15,408 nt of DNA, taken from Candidatus Shapirobacteria bacterium UBA1435 (GTDB lineage Bacteria > Patescibacteriota > Microgenomatia > UBA12405). Below are positions 1 to 7,155 of the stretch, piece by piece. Location of the stretch: contig DCTR01000040.1 in assembly GCA_002329385.1 (NCBI GenBank), positions 1-15,408 on the forward strand. Direction: 5' to 3'. The notes beneath the pieces are model-generated. The model did no database searches and was not told the DNA's origin. It was given only the letters and a program-made list of their open reading frames with translations. The first letter of the stretch is position 1. Each line of letters begins with the position of its first letter. The position numbers and the translations under genes are program-made.

Positions 1-489
1 GATAAAAAAGGCGAGGAGCACTACAACACCATCTCTGCCTTTATCAAGTCAATGCGGGCGTCAAATGCCGATGCTGCCGTTTATTATCTGGCTCGGATGG
101 TTGAAGCCGGAGAAGATCCTTTGTTTATCGCCCGCAGAATGGTTATCTTTGCTTCCGAAGACATTGGCGTTGCCAACTCTTCGGCCATTTTGGTCGCCAA
201 TGCCGTCTTCCGCGCCTGCGAGACTATCGGCTACCCCGAATGCGCCATTAATCTGGCCCACGGGGTTGTTTATTTGGCGCAATCAGCCAAAAATCGTTCC
301 GCCTACGATGCCCTAAAGTCTGCCCAGGCCGATGTCGCCCGGCTCGGCAACCTTCCTATTCCTTTAAATCTTCGTAATGCCCCCACTAAATTAATGAAAG
401 ATCTTGGCTACGGCAAGGACTATCAACCTTACACCAATCAAGATCTCCTTCCCGATAAACTAAAAGGCAAAAAATACTTTAAAAAATAA
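1..489 (+). CDS. rarA: Replication-associated recombination protein RarA/MgsA, C-terminal part
   Basis: The reading frame is open from base 1, so this is the last 162 residues of a protein that begins before the window; the ATG at 52 is internal. RarA (MgsA, WHIP/Mgs1 family) is a clamp-loader-like AAA+ ATPase acting at stalled replication forks. The ATPase domain lies outside the window. What remains is the family's helical tetramerisation region. The stretch HYNTISAFIKS, then ARMVEAGEDPLFIARR, then FASEDIG, and near the end a LMKDLGYGKDYQ-type segment are hallmarks of RarA C-termini. The protein ends in a Lys-rich tail (KLKGKKYFKK). The next gene begins 8 bases downstream on the same strand, so co-transcription is likely. 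Family assignment is secure from the conserved blocks; the role is family knowledge. Confidence 0.95.
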   Translation, partial: DKKGEEHYNTISAFIKSMRASNADAAVYYLARMVEAGEDPLFIARRMVIFASEDIGVANSSAILVANAVFRACETIGYPECAINLAHGVVYLAQSAKNRSAYDALKSAQADVARLGNLPIPLNLRNAPTKLMKDLGYGKDYQPYTNQDLLPDKLKGKKYFKK

Positions 490-497
490 CCACCTTC

Positions 498-812
498 ATG
501 CCACCATCTTTTTCTTGTCGCATTTGCCAATTAGCCAAGCAAATCCCTTCCGGTCGAGTGACCACTTATGCTCTTCTTGTCCAAGCCGCCGGTGGCCATC
601 CGCTGATGGCGCGGATGGTTACCCATTTCCTTTCCAAATGTCCTGACTCTGGCGACATCCCCTATCATCGGATAGTTTATTCTAATGGCCGCGTTTGGCT
701 TCATCCCAAATTCAAAGCCACCCGCCTAAAGCTCTATCGGCAGGAAGGCATCAGGCTCGATAAGCATTACAAAATAATTGATTTTGACCGTTTGATTTAC
801 TTATTCAAATAA
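498..812 (+). CDS. Alkyltransferase-like (ATL) protein, MGMT DNA-binding fold without the catalytic Cys
   Basis: A 104-residue protein made only of the C-terminal domain of O6-alkylguanine-DNA alkyltransferase. Residues 16-24 (IPSGRVTTY) are the conserved helix-turn-helix entry. Arg39, in an A-R-M-V context, fits the arginine finger that replaces the flipped base. The active site, normally PCHRV, reads PYHRI at residues 55-59, so the alkyl-accepting Cys is Tyr56. Loss of this Cys defines ATL proteins (E. coli YbaZ has Trp, S. pombe Atl1 also Trp). These bind O6-alkylguanine and hand it to nucleotide excision repair. The expected role is therefore damage sensing, not alkyl transfer. It lies 8 bases after rarA and 2 bases before the next gene, which suggests an operon. 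No clear Shine-Dalgarno precedes it. A second MGMT-type gene with an intact Cys lies at 3582. Confidence 0.88.
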   Translation: MPPSFSCRICQLAKQIPSGRVTTYALLVQAAGGHPLMARMVTHFLSKCPDSGDIPYHRIVYSNGRVWLHPKFKATRLKLYRQEGIRLDKHYKIIDFDRLIYLFK

Positions 813-814
813 CC

Positions 815-1285
815 ATGGATCAAAACCGACTAAAAGAATTTATCTTCGCGGCTAATCTTTCCGGCTATGCCGGCGGTAAGGCCAAAAATTGGACAAAAGA
901 AGCCGACAGGTCAACCACCATTAAATTTGAAAAAGGGGACTGGCTTTACCTTGATAACTTTTATGGTGGCGAACCTTATGGCGGCCGCACCATCGTTTTC
1001 TTTCAAAATCAACCAATCTGGATTATGGTTTACTATGGCTGGGTGGAGCCCACGATTAACCCCAAAGAAGTTTACCCCTTCTTGCGAGAGGCTCTACTTC
1101 AAATGCCACAAGATTCCCCCTTTCGCGGTCCAAAAGAACTCATTAGCCATTTCTATCGCTATCTTAACTCTTGGTCTGGCGATGTCAGTCGTTTCTCCGG
1201 CCAGGAAAAAATAATCAGCCCTCTCCAGGCCGTTTATCAGGCCAGTTACTTGGGCGGTTTGGTTGATCAACAGCCTGCCGTCTAA
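815..1285 (+). CDS. DUF5680-type domain protein
   Basis: A 156-residue soluble protein. The N-terminal half carries the pattern I associate with DUF5680: FIFAANLSGYAGG at the start, then a charged linker, then GDWLYLDNFYGGEPYGG, then WIMVYYGW. The domain is often found behind an XRE-type helix-turn-helix in other bacteria; no HTH is present here and the protein is the bare domain. The C-terminal third is helical and ends near residue 156 in a Gln/Pro tail. No catalytic residues are known to me. The ATG lies 2 bases after the previous stop, so translation is probably coupled to the ATL gene. Family recognition is from memory of the motif; molecular function is unknown. Confidence 0.72.
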   Translation: MDQNRLKEFIFAANLSGYAGGKAKNWTKEADRSTTIKFEKGDWLYLDNFYGGEPYGGRTIVFFQNQPIWIMVYYGWVEPTINPKEVYPFLREALLQMPQDSPFRGPKELISHFYRYLNSWSGDVSRFSGQEKIISPLQAVYQASYLGGLVDQQPAV

Positions 1286-1335
1286 GCCGGCAATCAAAAT
1301 CCGTAATTTATGATCGTTAATTTTTAATTATCCCC

Positions 1336-1755
1336 ATGGATATCGATCCCTCAATCCTCCAGTTTGTTAAATCTCAAAACCTTTGCGTTCTCTCCACCGT
1401 TACCGTCGACCAGCGGTCCGAATCGGCTGTCATGGCCTATACTGTCAACGACCACCTTCTCTTCTTTCTCAGTTCCGAACCAGAAACCAGAAAAATCAAA
1501 AATATTGCTGCCAATCCCCATGTCTCCCTAGTCATTGGTGGTCTAAACCACGATCCAACCATCCAAATCGACGGTCACGCCAGTCTCCTCTCTCCCCAGG
1601 AGACAAAAACAGCCAAAGCTTATATGCTCAAAGTCCATCCGGAACTTAAGGATTATTTGAGCCCGGACTGCATTTTCTTTACCATCTCTCCACACTGGTT
1701 GCGTTTTTCCGACTTTAGTCAAAACCCGCCGCTTGTTAGCGAGGCAGTGCTCTAA
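1336..1755 (+). CDS. Pyridoxamine 5'-phosphate oxidase-fold flavin-binding protein
   Basis: A 139-residue protein with the split-barrel PNPOx pattern. It opens with a helix followed by LCVLSTVT (strand 1), then an AVMAYTVNDHLLFFLSS pair of strands. After that comes the ETRKIKNIAANPHVSLVI segment, which in this family binds the FMN phosphate and forms the helix and strand. An IQIDGHASLL strand follows, and a C-terminal FFTISPHWLRFSDF strand. Members bind FMN, F420 or heme; which one, and the reaction, cannot be told from sequence. It should not be read as the vitamin B6 enzyme PdxH. It starts 50 bases after the DUF5680 gene on the same strand. A TATGAT hexamer at 1309-1314 could be a local -10 element. 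The stop overlaps the stop of the convergent ABC exporter gene by 4 bases. Confidence 0.85.
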   Translation: MDIDPSILQFVKSQNLCVLSTVTVDQRSESAVMAYTVNDHLLFFLSSEPETRKIKNIAANPHVSLVIGGLNHDPTIQIDGHASLLSPQETKTAKAYMLKVHPELKDYLSPDCIFFTISPHWLRFSDFSQNPPLVSEAVL

Positions 1756-3521
1756 TTATTCCTGGTAGTTATTCCTCCCAAGTCGGATTCAAGTTTGCCT
1801 TTCGCTTGCAATGTCCACAGGTGGTAATAAAGGCCTTTTTCGTCACTGATAAGATCCAGGTGGCTGCCCACCTGAACAATTTTCCCCTTATCCAGAACGA
1901 CTATCTTATCTGCCTTTCTGATTGTCGAGAAACGGTGGGCAATAATCAGCAAAGTTTTTTTGCTGGCATTTTTCCATAATGCCTCTTGAACTAGCCCCTC
2001 TGATTCCGAATCCAGGTTGCTGGTCGCTTCGTCAAAAACCATAATCCTTGGGTCGATCAAAAGCGCTCTGGCGATCGCCAGCCTTTGCTTTTGGCCGCCG
2101 GAAAGTTTAATCCCTCTCTCGCCGACTTGGGTTTCATATTTTTCCGGCAGACTCTCGATAAATTCATCAAGGTTTGCTAGCTTGGTCGCCTCTTTTATCT
2201 TTGTCAGGTCGGTTTCCTTACCTCCGTAGCTGATGTTAAACCCGATGCTATTGTTAAATAGCACCGGTTCCTGCGGAACCACCCCGATAAGTGACCGTAA
2301 ATACCCCTTTTTCATTTGGGCAATATCAACTCCGTCGATCAGTATCTGTCCCTTATCAAGGTCGTAAAATCTCAACAATAATTTAACTATGGTAGTCTTG
2401 CCCGCCCCCGACCGTCCCACAAACGCTACTGATTCTCCGGGGTTTATTATTAATGAGATGTTTTTTAGCGCTCCCTTTTTGTTGCCTGGATAACGGAAAC
2501 ATACACCTTTAAATTCAATTTTCCCCTGGCCGTTTTGTATAGTCTCTGGCATCGGCGGGTCGGTTACCGCTATCTCTTTATCCAGTAGCCCAAAATATTT
2601 TTCCAGGTCGGTGAAATTTTTAGCGATGTTCCGAAACTGAAAAAACAGTTCAAAAAACTGATAATAAAAACTGGTCATAAAAGTCACCACCATCGCAAAA
2701 TCGCCGGCGCTGATTTTTCCGCTTGCCAACCTGTCCAGGGTAAGTCTCAAAATCACATACATCCCCGCCGCCGACAGCGTGCCGATACTTATATCCATTA
2801 CCCTAAAACTAACCGAAAAACCCCAAAAGGCCTTTGTCCAGTCTCTGAAGGTATCTTCCAGCCTTCGATCTTCCTTTTCTTCCTGGGCAAAAAATTTCAC
2901 CGTCTCGTAGTTGATTAGGTTATCGGTTATCACTGCCGACACGTTGTCCTCGGCATCGTTAAACTGCTGCCGTTTTTTTAGGTTGAATTTGATTAGTATC
3001 AGACAGACTGCCAGGTTAATTACAAAAAACAAACCCATCACTGCCATTATTTGTCCTGACACCTTTCCAAAAAAATATAACGTTACCCCAAGACTGACCA
3101 GAATTCTTAATATTTCGTGATGGAAGGTCAAAAATAATTGCAAAAAAGCTCCGTCCCCGCGCCTGAAAGCCGAGATCAACGACCCAGTGCTTTTGTTTAC
3201 ATGAAAAGCAAAATCCAGATCTTGGACCTTCCGAAAAACCTTCTGTCTGGCATCTTTGGATGCGGGGATCATTACCCCATCTCCCAGTGTGTAGGCCACC
3301 GCCGACATGATGTTTACTCCCACTCTCGATGCGGTGTAAATGAGAAGGATTTTTAGTAATATCGTCATGTCCTGCTTCTCAATGTTGTCAATAAACAGCT
3401 TGATAAAATAAGGGTTAAGGTTGGCTACCACTGCCGCTATCGTCAAAACCACCAAAAACAATCCGAAGCGATATTTATACTTAAAGATAAATTGGTAGTA
3501 TTGTTTAACGATTTTGGCCAC
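1752..3521 (-). CDS. ABC transporter, fused permease and ATP-binding protein (exporter type)
   Basis: A 589-residue half-transporter of the MsbA/Atm1 exporter fold, which acts in the inner membrane as a dimer. Residues 1-300 form the transmembrane domain, with hydrophobic segments starting near residues 17, 55, 130 and 155. A NYETVKFFAQEE segment resembles the Atm1/HMT1 group. The nucleotide-binding domain has Walker A GRSGAGKTT near 368, signature LSGGQ near 472, Walker B IMVFDEATSNLD near 495 and the H-loop IAHRFST near 527, so it is catalytically complete. Substrate is unknown; peptides, lipids or glutathione-type conjugates are possibilities only. Start choice: the frame extends to a TTG at 3554, but that TTG touches a TATAAT box and would precede transcription start. 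The GTG at 3519-3521 has AAGGAGG 4 bases upstream and is preferred. It is divergent from the MGMT gene and convergent with the PNPOx gene. Confidence 0.95.
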   Translation of the reverse strand: MAKIVKQYYQFIFKYKYRFGLFLVVLTIAAVVANLNPYFIKLFIDNIEKQDMTILLKILLIYTASRVGVNIMSAVAYTLGDGVMIPASKDARQKVFRKVQDLDFAFHVNKSTGSLISAFRRGDGAFLQLFLTFHHEILRILVSLGVTLYFFGKVSGQIMAVMGLFFVINLAVCLILIKFNLKKRQQFNDAEDNVSAVITDNLINYETVKFFAQEEKEDRRLEDTFRDWTKAFWGFSVSFRVMDISIGTLSAAGMYVILRLTLDRLASGKISAGDFAMVVTFMTSFYYQFFELFFQFRNIAKNFTDLEKYFGLLDKEIAVTDPPMPETIQNGQGKIEFKGVCFRYPGNKKGALKNISLIINPGESVAFVGRSGAGKTTIVKLLLRFYDLDKGQILIDGVDIAQMKKGYLRSLIGVVPQEPVLFNNSIGFNISYGGKETDLTKIKEATKLANLDEFIESLPEKYETQVGERGIKLSGGQKQRLAIARALLIDPRIMVFDEATSNLDSESEGLVQEALWKNASKKTLLIIAHRFSTIRKADKIVVLDKGKIVQVGSHLDLISDEKGLYYHLWTLQAKGKLESDLGGITTRNN

Positions 3522-3525
3522 AATG

Positions 3526-3532
3526 CCTCCTT
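3526..3532 (-). promoter_or_regulatory. Shine-Dalgarno site that fixes the ABC exporter start
   Basis: On the minus strand AAGGAGG ends 4 bases before the GTG at 3521-3519. It is the strongest ribosome binding site in the window and supports the GTG over the upstream TTG at 3554. Confidence 0.75.
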
Positions 3533-3533
3533 G

Positions 3534-3562
3534 TTCAAAAAAGGGGATGTCCAAATTATATT
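3534..3562 (+). promoter_or_regulatory. Candidate promoter of the second MGMT-domain gene
   Basis: TTCAAA (3534-3539) and TATATT (3557-3562) are 17 bases apart, with 4/6 and 5/6 consensus matches. A TAATAAT at 3567-3573 is an alternative -10 that would give a leaderless mRNA starting at the ATG at 3582. The site lies across the divergent ABC exporter promoter. Confidence 0.35.
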
Positions 3563-3582
3563 ACGTTAATAATTCAATACAA
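3555..3582 (-). promoter_or_regulatory. Promoter of the ABC exporter gene
   Basis: A perfect TATAAT lies at 3560-3555 on the minus strand, with a weak -35 (TTGTAT, 3582-3577) 16 bases upstream. Transcription would start near 3548, inside the longest ORF but upstream of the AAGGAGG site, giving a leader of about 27 bases. It overlaps the candidate promoter of the divergent MGMT gene. Confidence 0.5.
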
Positions 3583-3899
3583 TGGGCAATATAGACCACC
3601 AAGCCGTCTTCACCCGTATCCGCCAATTGGTTAAGTCTATCCCCAGCGGCCGGGTTTGCACTTATGGCAGTATTGCCCGGTTGGCCAGAATCCGCGATCC
3701 CCGGGTTGTCGGTTGGGCGCTTCGGGGCAACCAAGACCAGTTATTGCCCTGTCATCGGGTTGTTCAAAAAGGTGGCACTTTGGCTAGGGGCTACTCCCTC
3801 AATGGCTGGCGCGAACAGCGCCGTCGGCTCAAGCGCGAAGGCCTGAAATTTCGCGGTCGCCGTATCGTTGGCTATTCGGAATACCTGCCCGATAAATGA
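3582..3899 (+). CDS. MGMT-domain protein with intact alkyl-acceptor Cys
   Basis: A 105-residue protein equal to the C-terminal DNA-binding and catalytic domain of methylated-DNA-protein cysteine methyltransferase. IPSGRVCTYGSIA (residues 20-32) is the HTH entry. Arg41 in RVVGWALRGN is the arginine finger. PCHRVV at 56-61 holds the acceptor Cys57, and the C-terminal LKREGLKF segment matches the LxxEGV element. The N-terminal domain of Ada/Ogt-type enzymes is absent, as in many short MGMT proteins. Unlike the gene at 498, the PCHR site is intact, so irreversible transfer of O6-alkyl groups to Cys57 is plausible; activity without the N-terminal domain is not certain. The C-terminus is Arg-rich. 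It has no Shine-Dalgarno. It is transcribed divergently from the ABC exporter and ends 80 bases before korA. Confidence 0.9.
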   Translation: MGNIDHQAVFTRIRQLVKSIPSGRVCTYGSIARLARIRDPRVVGWALRGNQDQLLPCHRVVQKGGTLARGYSLNGWREQRRRLKREGLKFRGRRIVGYSEYLPDK

Positions 3900-3962
3900 C
3901 GGCCATATTTACCGTTATTATTAACATAATAAATTGGTGGTCCAGACAGCCGCTATCAACGC

Positions 3963-3968
3963 TATAAT
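3963..3968 (+). promoter_or_regulatory. -10 element of korA
   Basis: A perfect TATAAT ends 11 bases before the korA ATG at 3980, which predicts an mRNA leader of about 5 bases. There is no Shine-Dalgarno and no convincing -35 at 16-18 bases. Confidence 0.55.
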
Positions 3969-3979
3969 TACTCATCAAA

Positions 3980-5665
3980 ATGACTAACTTTCTTTCTCTT
4001 AAATTCGCTGGTCCGGCTGGAATGGGCATCAAATCGGCTGGCCAGCTTTTTTCCCGTGCTCTGATTGCACACGGCTTCTCTGTTCATGACTACAACGAAT
4101 ACCCTTCACTGGTTCGAGGCGGACATAACACCTATCAGGTTTCCTTTTCCTCACAGAAAATCTTTTCCCCCCACTACTCGGTTGACTATTTTTTCTCTCT
4201 TGCCGGCGGTCACTGGCAGGAACATTTGAAAGAATTTTCAGGAGACACCCTTGTCTTCGGCGATGAGAATTTCAACCGTCCGCCCTCTCCGGCCAAATTT
4301 ATCAGTTTGCCGATCAAACAAATCATCGATTCGGTTGGTAATTCTCTGGTGGTCAATACCGTCTGTTTGGGTGTTATCGCCTTTCTTTTAGAACTGGACA
4401 CCGACATCTTTACCGATCTTCTCTCCTCTCAATATGGCAAGCTGGCAGAAGTAAATCTTAACGCTTTTCATCGTGCCTACGATTATGCCAAAAATAACTA
4501 TTCGCCACATATCCGCCACCTCTCTGGCAAAAAGCTTCGTTCACCTCAAATTCTCGTCGACGGCAATGAAGCGTTCGGTTGGGGCTTTTTAAAGGGCGGC
4601 GGAGACTTTTATGCCGCCTATCCCATGACCCCCGCCACCGGCGCTCTCCATTTTTTGGCCGAAAAACAAAAAGACCACTCCATTATCGTCCTCCATCCTG
4701 AAGATGAGTTGGCTGTCGCCAACATCGGCGCTGGCGCCGCTGTTGCCGGCCGCCGGGTAGCGGTTGGCACCTCCGGCGGTGGCTTTGTTTTGATGGACGA
4801 AACCATCAGCTTTTGCGGTATCGCTGAAATCGGCATGGTTTATTATCTCGTTTCTCGCCCTGGTCCGGCTACCGGTCTGCCCACTTGGACTTCGCAAGGC
4901 GATCTCCTGCATGCCGTCCATGCCGGACACGGCGAATTCCCTAAAGTCGTCCTTGCCCCCGGAAATCAGGAGGAATCCTTTGCTTTTGGCCAGCTGGCGA
5001 TCAATCTTGCCGTTCGTCTCCAGACTCCGGTCGTGGTCGTCAGCGATAAGTTTCTGGCCGAATCATCAGCTAGTTTACCCAACCTTTCCCGTCACAAAAC
5101 TGTTGTCAATCAGGGTAAGCGCGAAATATCACCCAAGCCGGGCTATCGCCGTTACCGTCTCGATGTTCCCGACGGCATTTCTCCCTATACCATTCCCGGC
5201 CAGTCCGATGGTGAGTTTTTGAGCAACAGCTATGAACATGATGAGTTTGGTTTCGCCACCGAAGACTCGGTCGTCGCTGCCTCCATGAACGAAAAACGGT
5301 TCAAAAAAAATGCCACTGCTCGCCGGCTCGTTCCCCAAGACCTATTATTTGGTCCAAAAGGCGCCTCGAAACTTATTGTTTCCTGGGGGTCGCCCTCTGG
5401 GCCAATTTTGGAAATGCTAAACCGCCGTCCTCTTCCCGAATATAACTTCCTTCAGGTCAGGACTCTTTGGCCGGTGTCTGCCCGTCTTCCAAAGATTATT
5501 GGCCGTTACCGTCAGATTATCGTCGTCGAAAACAACCAGACTGGCCAGCTTTCTGCCTTACTTAAGTCACAGTTCTCTTTTGCCCCCCACCGCCAAATCA
5601 ATAAATTCGACGGTCGGCCATACTATCCGGAAGAGTTATATCATTTGATTACTGGTCAAAAATAA
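3980..5665 (+). CDS. korA: 2-oxoacid:ferredoxin oxidoreductase, fused gamma-alpha subunit
   Basis: A 561-residue protein with the gamma and alpha domains of the OFOR family fused. Residues 1-185 are the gamma domain, which helps bind CoA: FAGPAGMGIKSAG at 9-21 and YPSLVRGGHNTYQV near 40-53. The alpha domain starts near 195 with GNEAFGWGFLKGG, followed by YPMTPAT (214-220), the loop contacting thiamine diphosphate and substrate. HPEDELAVANIGAGAAVAGRR and GTSGGGFVLMDE follow, all typical. A C-terminal subdomain occupies about 450-561. With KorB it would interconvert a 2-oxoacid plus CoA with acyl-CoA and CO2, passing electrons to ferredoxin. Substrate (2-oxoglutarate, pyruvate or branched-chain) cannot be fixed from sequence, so the symbol denotes the family. 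korB starts 5 bases downstream. No delta/ferredoxin subunit gene is nearby. Confidence 0.93.
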   Translation: MTNFLSLKFAGPAGMGIKSAGQLFSRALIAHGFSVHDYNEYPSLVRGGHNTYQVSFSSQKIFSPHYSVDYFFSLAGGHWQEHLKEFSGDTLVFGDENFNRPPSPAKFISLPIKQIIDSVGNSLVVNTVCLGVIAFLLELDTDIFTDLLSSQYGKLAEVNLNAFHRAYDYAKNNYSPHIRHLSGKKLRSPQILVDGNEAFGWGFLKGGGDFYAAYPMTPATGALHFLAEKQKDHSIIVLHPEDELAVANIGAGAAVAGRRVAVGTSGGGFVLMDETISFCGIAEIGMVYYLVSRPGPATGLPTWTSQGDLLHAVHAGHGEFPKVVLAPGNQEESFAFGQLAINLAVRLQTPVVVVSDKFLAESSASLPNLSRHKTVVNQGKREISPKPGYRRYRLDVPDGISPYTIPGQSDGEFLSNSYEHDEFGFATEDSVVAASMNEKRFKKNATARRLVPQDLLFGPKGASKLIVSWGSPSGPILEMLNRRPLPEYNFLQVRTLWPVSARLPKIIGRYRQIIVVENNQTGQLSALLKSQFSFAPHRQINKFDGRPYYPEELYHLITGQK

Positions 5666-5670
5666 AAGAT

Positions 5671-6294
5671 ATGGCATCAACTTTTCGTTCCCCTGTTTTG
5701 CCCACCTGGTGTCCTGGTTGTAATAACTATTTGGTTCTTGCCGGTCTCGAAAAGGCCTTCCAATCACAAAAACTTTCCCCGTCCCAAGTTGCTATTGCTT
5801 ATGACATTGGTTGCGCCGGCAATATGGCCGATTTCATCAAATGTTATGGGGTGCACACCCTCCACGGTCGATCTATCCCCGTCGCCATGGGCTTGAAAAT
5901 CGCCAACCCAAAATTGACCGTCGTTGTTGTTGGCGGTGACGGTGGTATCTACGGTGAAGGCCTAAACCATCTGGTTTCTGCCGTCCGGATGGATATCGAT
6001 ATCACCGTCCTCGTTTCCAATAATTATCTTTATTCCCTGACCACCGGTCAAACTTCTCCAACATCACCGAAAGGAGCAAAAACTAAGTCCACCCCCTTGG
6101 GCACTGCCAGTCTGCCAATCGATGGTGTCAGTCTGGTTAAGTCCATCAACCCCAAGGTCTTGGCCAAGTCGGTTGACTGCCAATCGCCGCCATCGGTCAT
6201 TGCCGCCATTGAAGAAGGGATCAAGCATCCCGGATTCGCCCTATTGGATATCTCCCAGTTCTGCCTTGCTTTCGGCAAGCAGCTAGTTGGCTGA
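5671..6294 (+). CDS. korB: 2-oxoacid:ferredoxin oxidoreductase, beta subunit (short form)
   Basis: A 207-residue thiamine diphosphate and [4Fe-4S] subunit. WCPGC places Cys14 and Cys17, DIGCAGN places Cys48, and Cys198 sits near the C-terminus. This spacing fits the four cluster ligands of archaeal OFOR beta subunits. GDGGIYGEG from residue 89 is the Mg-ThDP motif, and NNYLYSLTTGQTSPTSP matches the conserved cofactor loop. Archaeal homologues run to roughly 280-300 residues; here the chain stops nine residues after the last Cys, so the C-terminal tail is missing while all cofactor residues are kept. The frame ends cleanly at TGA, and the downstream DNA codes for a methyltransferase on the other strand, so I see no frameshifted remnant. 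It is co-transcribed with korA. Its last 12 bases overlap the convergent methyltransferase gene. Confidence 0.93.
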   Translation: MASTFRSPVLPTWCPGCNNYLVLAGLEKAFQSQKLSPSQVAIAYDIGCAGNMADFIKCYGVHTLHGRSIPVAMGLKIANPKLTVVVVGGDGGIYGEGLNHLVSAVRMDIDITVLVSNNYLYSLTTGQTSPTSPKGAKTKSTPLGTASLPIDGVSLVKSINPKVLAKSVDCQSPPSVIAAIEEGIKHPGFALLDISQFCLAFGKQLVG

Positions 6295-7050
6295 CCGGCA
6301 AACTATTGTCATAAACATCGGTATTTCTCTTCTGGCCTTATCTTCTGCCGCTGCCATTCCCCCTTGGCTTTTTTTGTTGGAGACCCATTCTTCAATCCTT
6401 TCTATCAGCAGCCCGTTGTCGGTCAGCATCTGGCTGTATCCCGATATCGGGTAATGATATGAATAGGTTGTCTTTTTTACCGTTCCTTTAAACGGGTTGC
6501 TTTCGATTGGTATTTCCATCGGATTTAGATATTTGTCTACTTTTCTCCAGATTTTTCCTCTGTCTCTGTCGTCCTCCCAGTCGCTATGCTTTGGAATTCT
6601 GAAACACGGATGGTTTAAGACAATTGCCAATTTTCCGTTTTCCGCCAACAGCTTTTTGGCGTTGGTAATCGCCCTAAACGGTTTATTAATATTTTGCAAA
6701 GAGAGCATCATCACCACCCAATCAAACTTCTCGGCGATATTTAGGTCGACGGTGGCATCTGCCACCAGGTATTTGTGATTGTTAAGGTCGTCTTTTTTCT
6801 TTGCCTCAAGAATCAGGTCTTTAGCAATATCAATCCCAAGATAGCCGTTTTTTGCCACCACCGTTCTGCCCAAAACTCCCTCTCCGCATCCAATCTCTGC
6901 CACTGTTTCCCCTTCCTTAAGCAACATTATCCGAGCCAGGTTTGGCAAGATTATCTGTCGGTGAAAATAGTGGCCCTTATCGCCCACCAGTTTTGCATAC
7001 CACCCCGACACCTTTTCCCACGATGTTTTTTCTATCGCCTGCTTTTTCAT
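6283..7050 (-). CDS. Class I SAM-dependent methyltransferase
   Basis: A 255-residue Rossmann-fold methyltransferase. Motif I is EIGCGEG at residues 52-58, which binds SAM. The acidic residue after strand 2 is in YLGIDIAKDLI (about 71-81), and motif III/IV is near VVMMLSLQNI. NHPCFRIPKHSDWEDD in the middle followed by a YHYPISGYSQMLTDNGLLIERIEEW block places it among UbiE/type-11-like small-molecule methyltransferases. These have a variable substrate lid between strands 5 and 6. The substrate is unknown. It is a lone gene, divergent from the sortase gene and convergent with korB with a 12-base 3' overlap. There is no Shine-Dalgarno; a TATAGT box lies 11 bases before the ATG. Confidence 0.88.
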   Translation of the reverse strand: MKKQAIEKTSWEKVSGWYAKLVGDKGHYFHRQIILPNLARIMLLKEGETVAEIGCGEGVLGRTVVAKNGYLGIDIAKDLILEAKKKDDLNNHKYLVADATVDLNIAEKFDWVVMMLSLQNINKPFRAITNAKKLLAENGKLAIVLNHPCFRIPKHSDWEDDRDRGKIWRKVDKYLNPMEIPIESNPFKGTVKKTTYSYHYPISGYSQMLTDNGLLIERIEEWVSNKKSQGGMAAAEDKARREIPMFMTIVCRSAN

Positions 7051-7061
7051 TGATTGATTCT

Positions 7062-7067
7062 ACTATA
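7062..7067 (-). promoter_or_regulatory. -10 element of the methyltransferase gene
   Basis: TATAGT on the minus strand ends 11 bases before the ATG at 7050, which predicts a leader of about 5 bases. No good -35 is visible. Confidence 0.4.
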
Positions 7068-7091
7068 AAGATCTAAATTTATACCTTATGA

Positions 7092-7097
7092 TATAAT
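7092..7097 (+). promoter_or_regulatory. Extended -10 promoter element upstream of the sortase gene
   Basis: TGATATAAT (7089-7097) has the TGn extension and a perfect TATAAT. It would start transcription near 7104 and give a leader of about 52 bases for the gene at 7156. Confidence 0.45.
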
Positions 7098-7115
7098 CAG
7101 CCTGTCCCATAAGAA

Positions 7116-7143
7116 TTGGCAAATATACCATCTATTTTAAATT
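7116..7143 (+). promoter_or_regulatory. Proximal candidate promoter of the sortase gene
   Basis: TTGGCA (7116-7121, 5/6 to consensus) and TAAATT (7138-7143, 4/6) are 16 bases apart. The -10 ends 12 bases before the ATG at 7156, the same geometry seen at other genes in this window. Confidence 0.4.
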
Positions 7144-7155
7144 ATCAAAAAATAA

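Noticed and set aside
4589..4930. Minus-strand ORF of 113 codons inside korA
   Set aside because: It lies wholly within the conserved alpha domain of korA, and its Gly/Ala-rich translation shows no recognisable domain.
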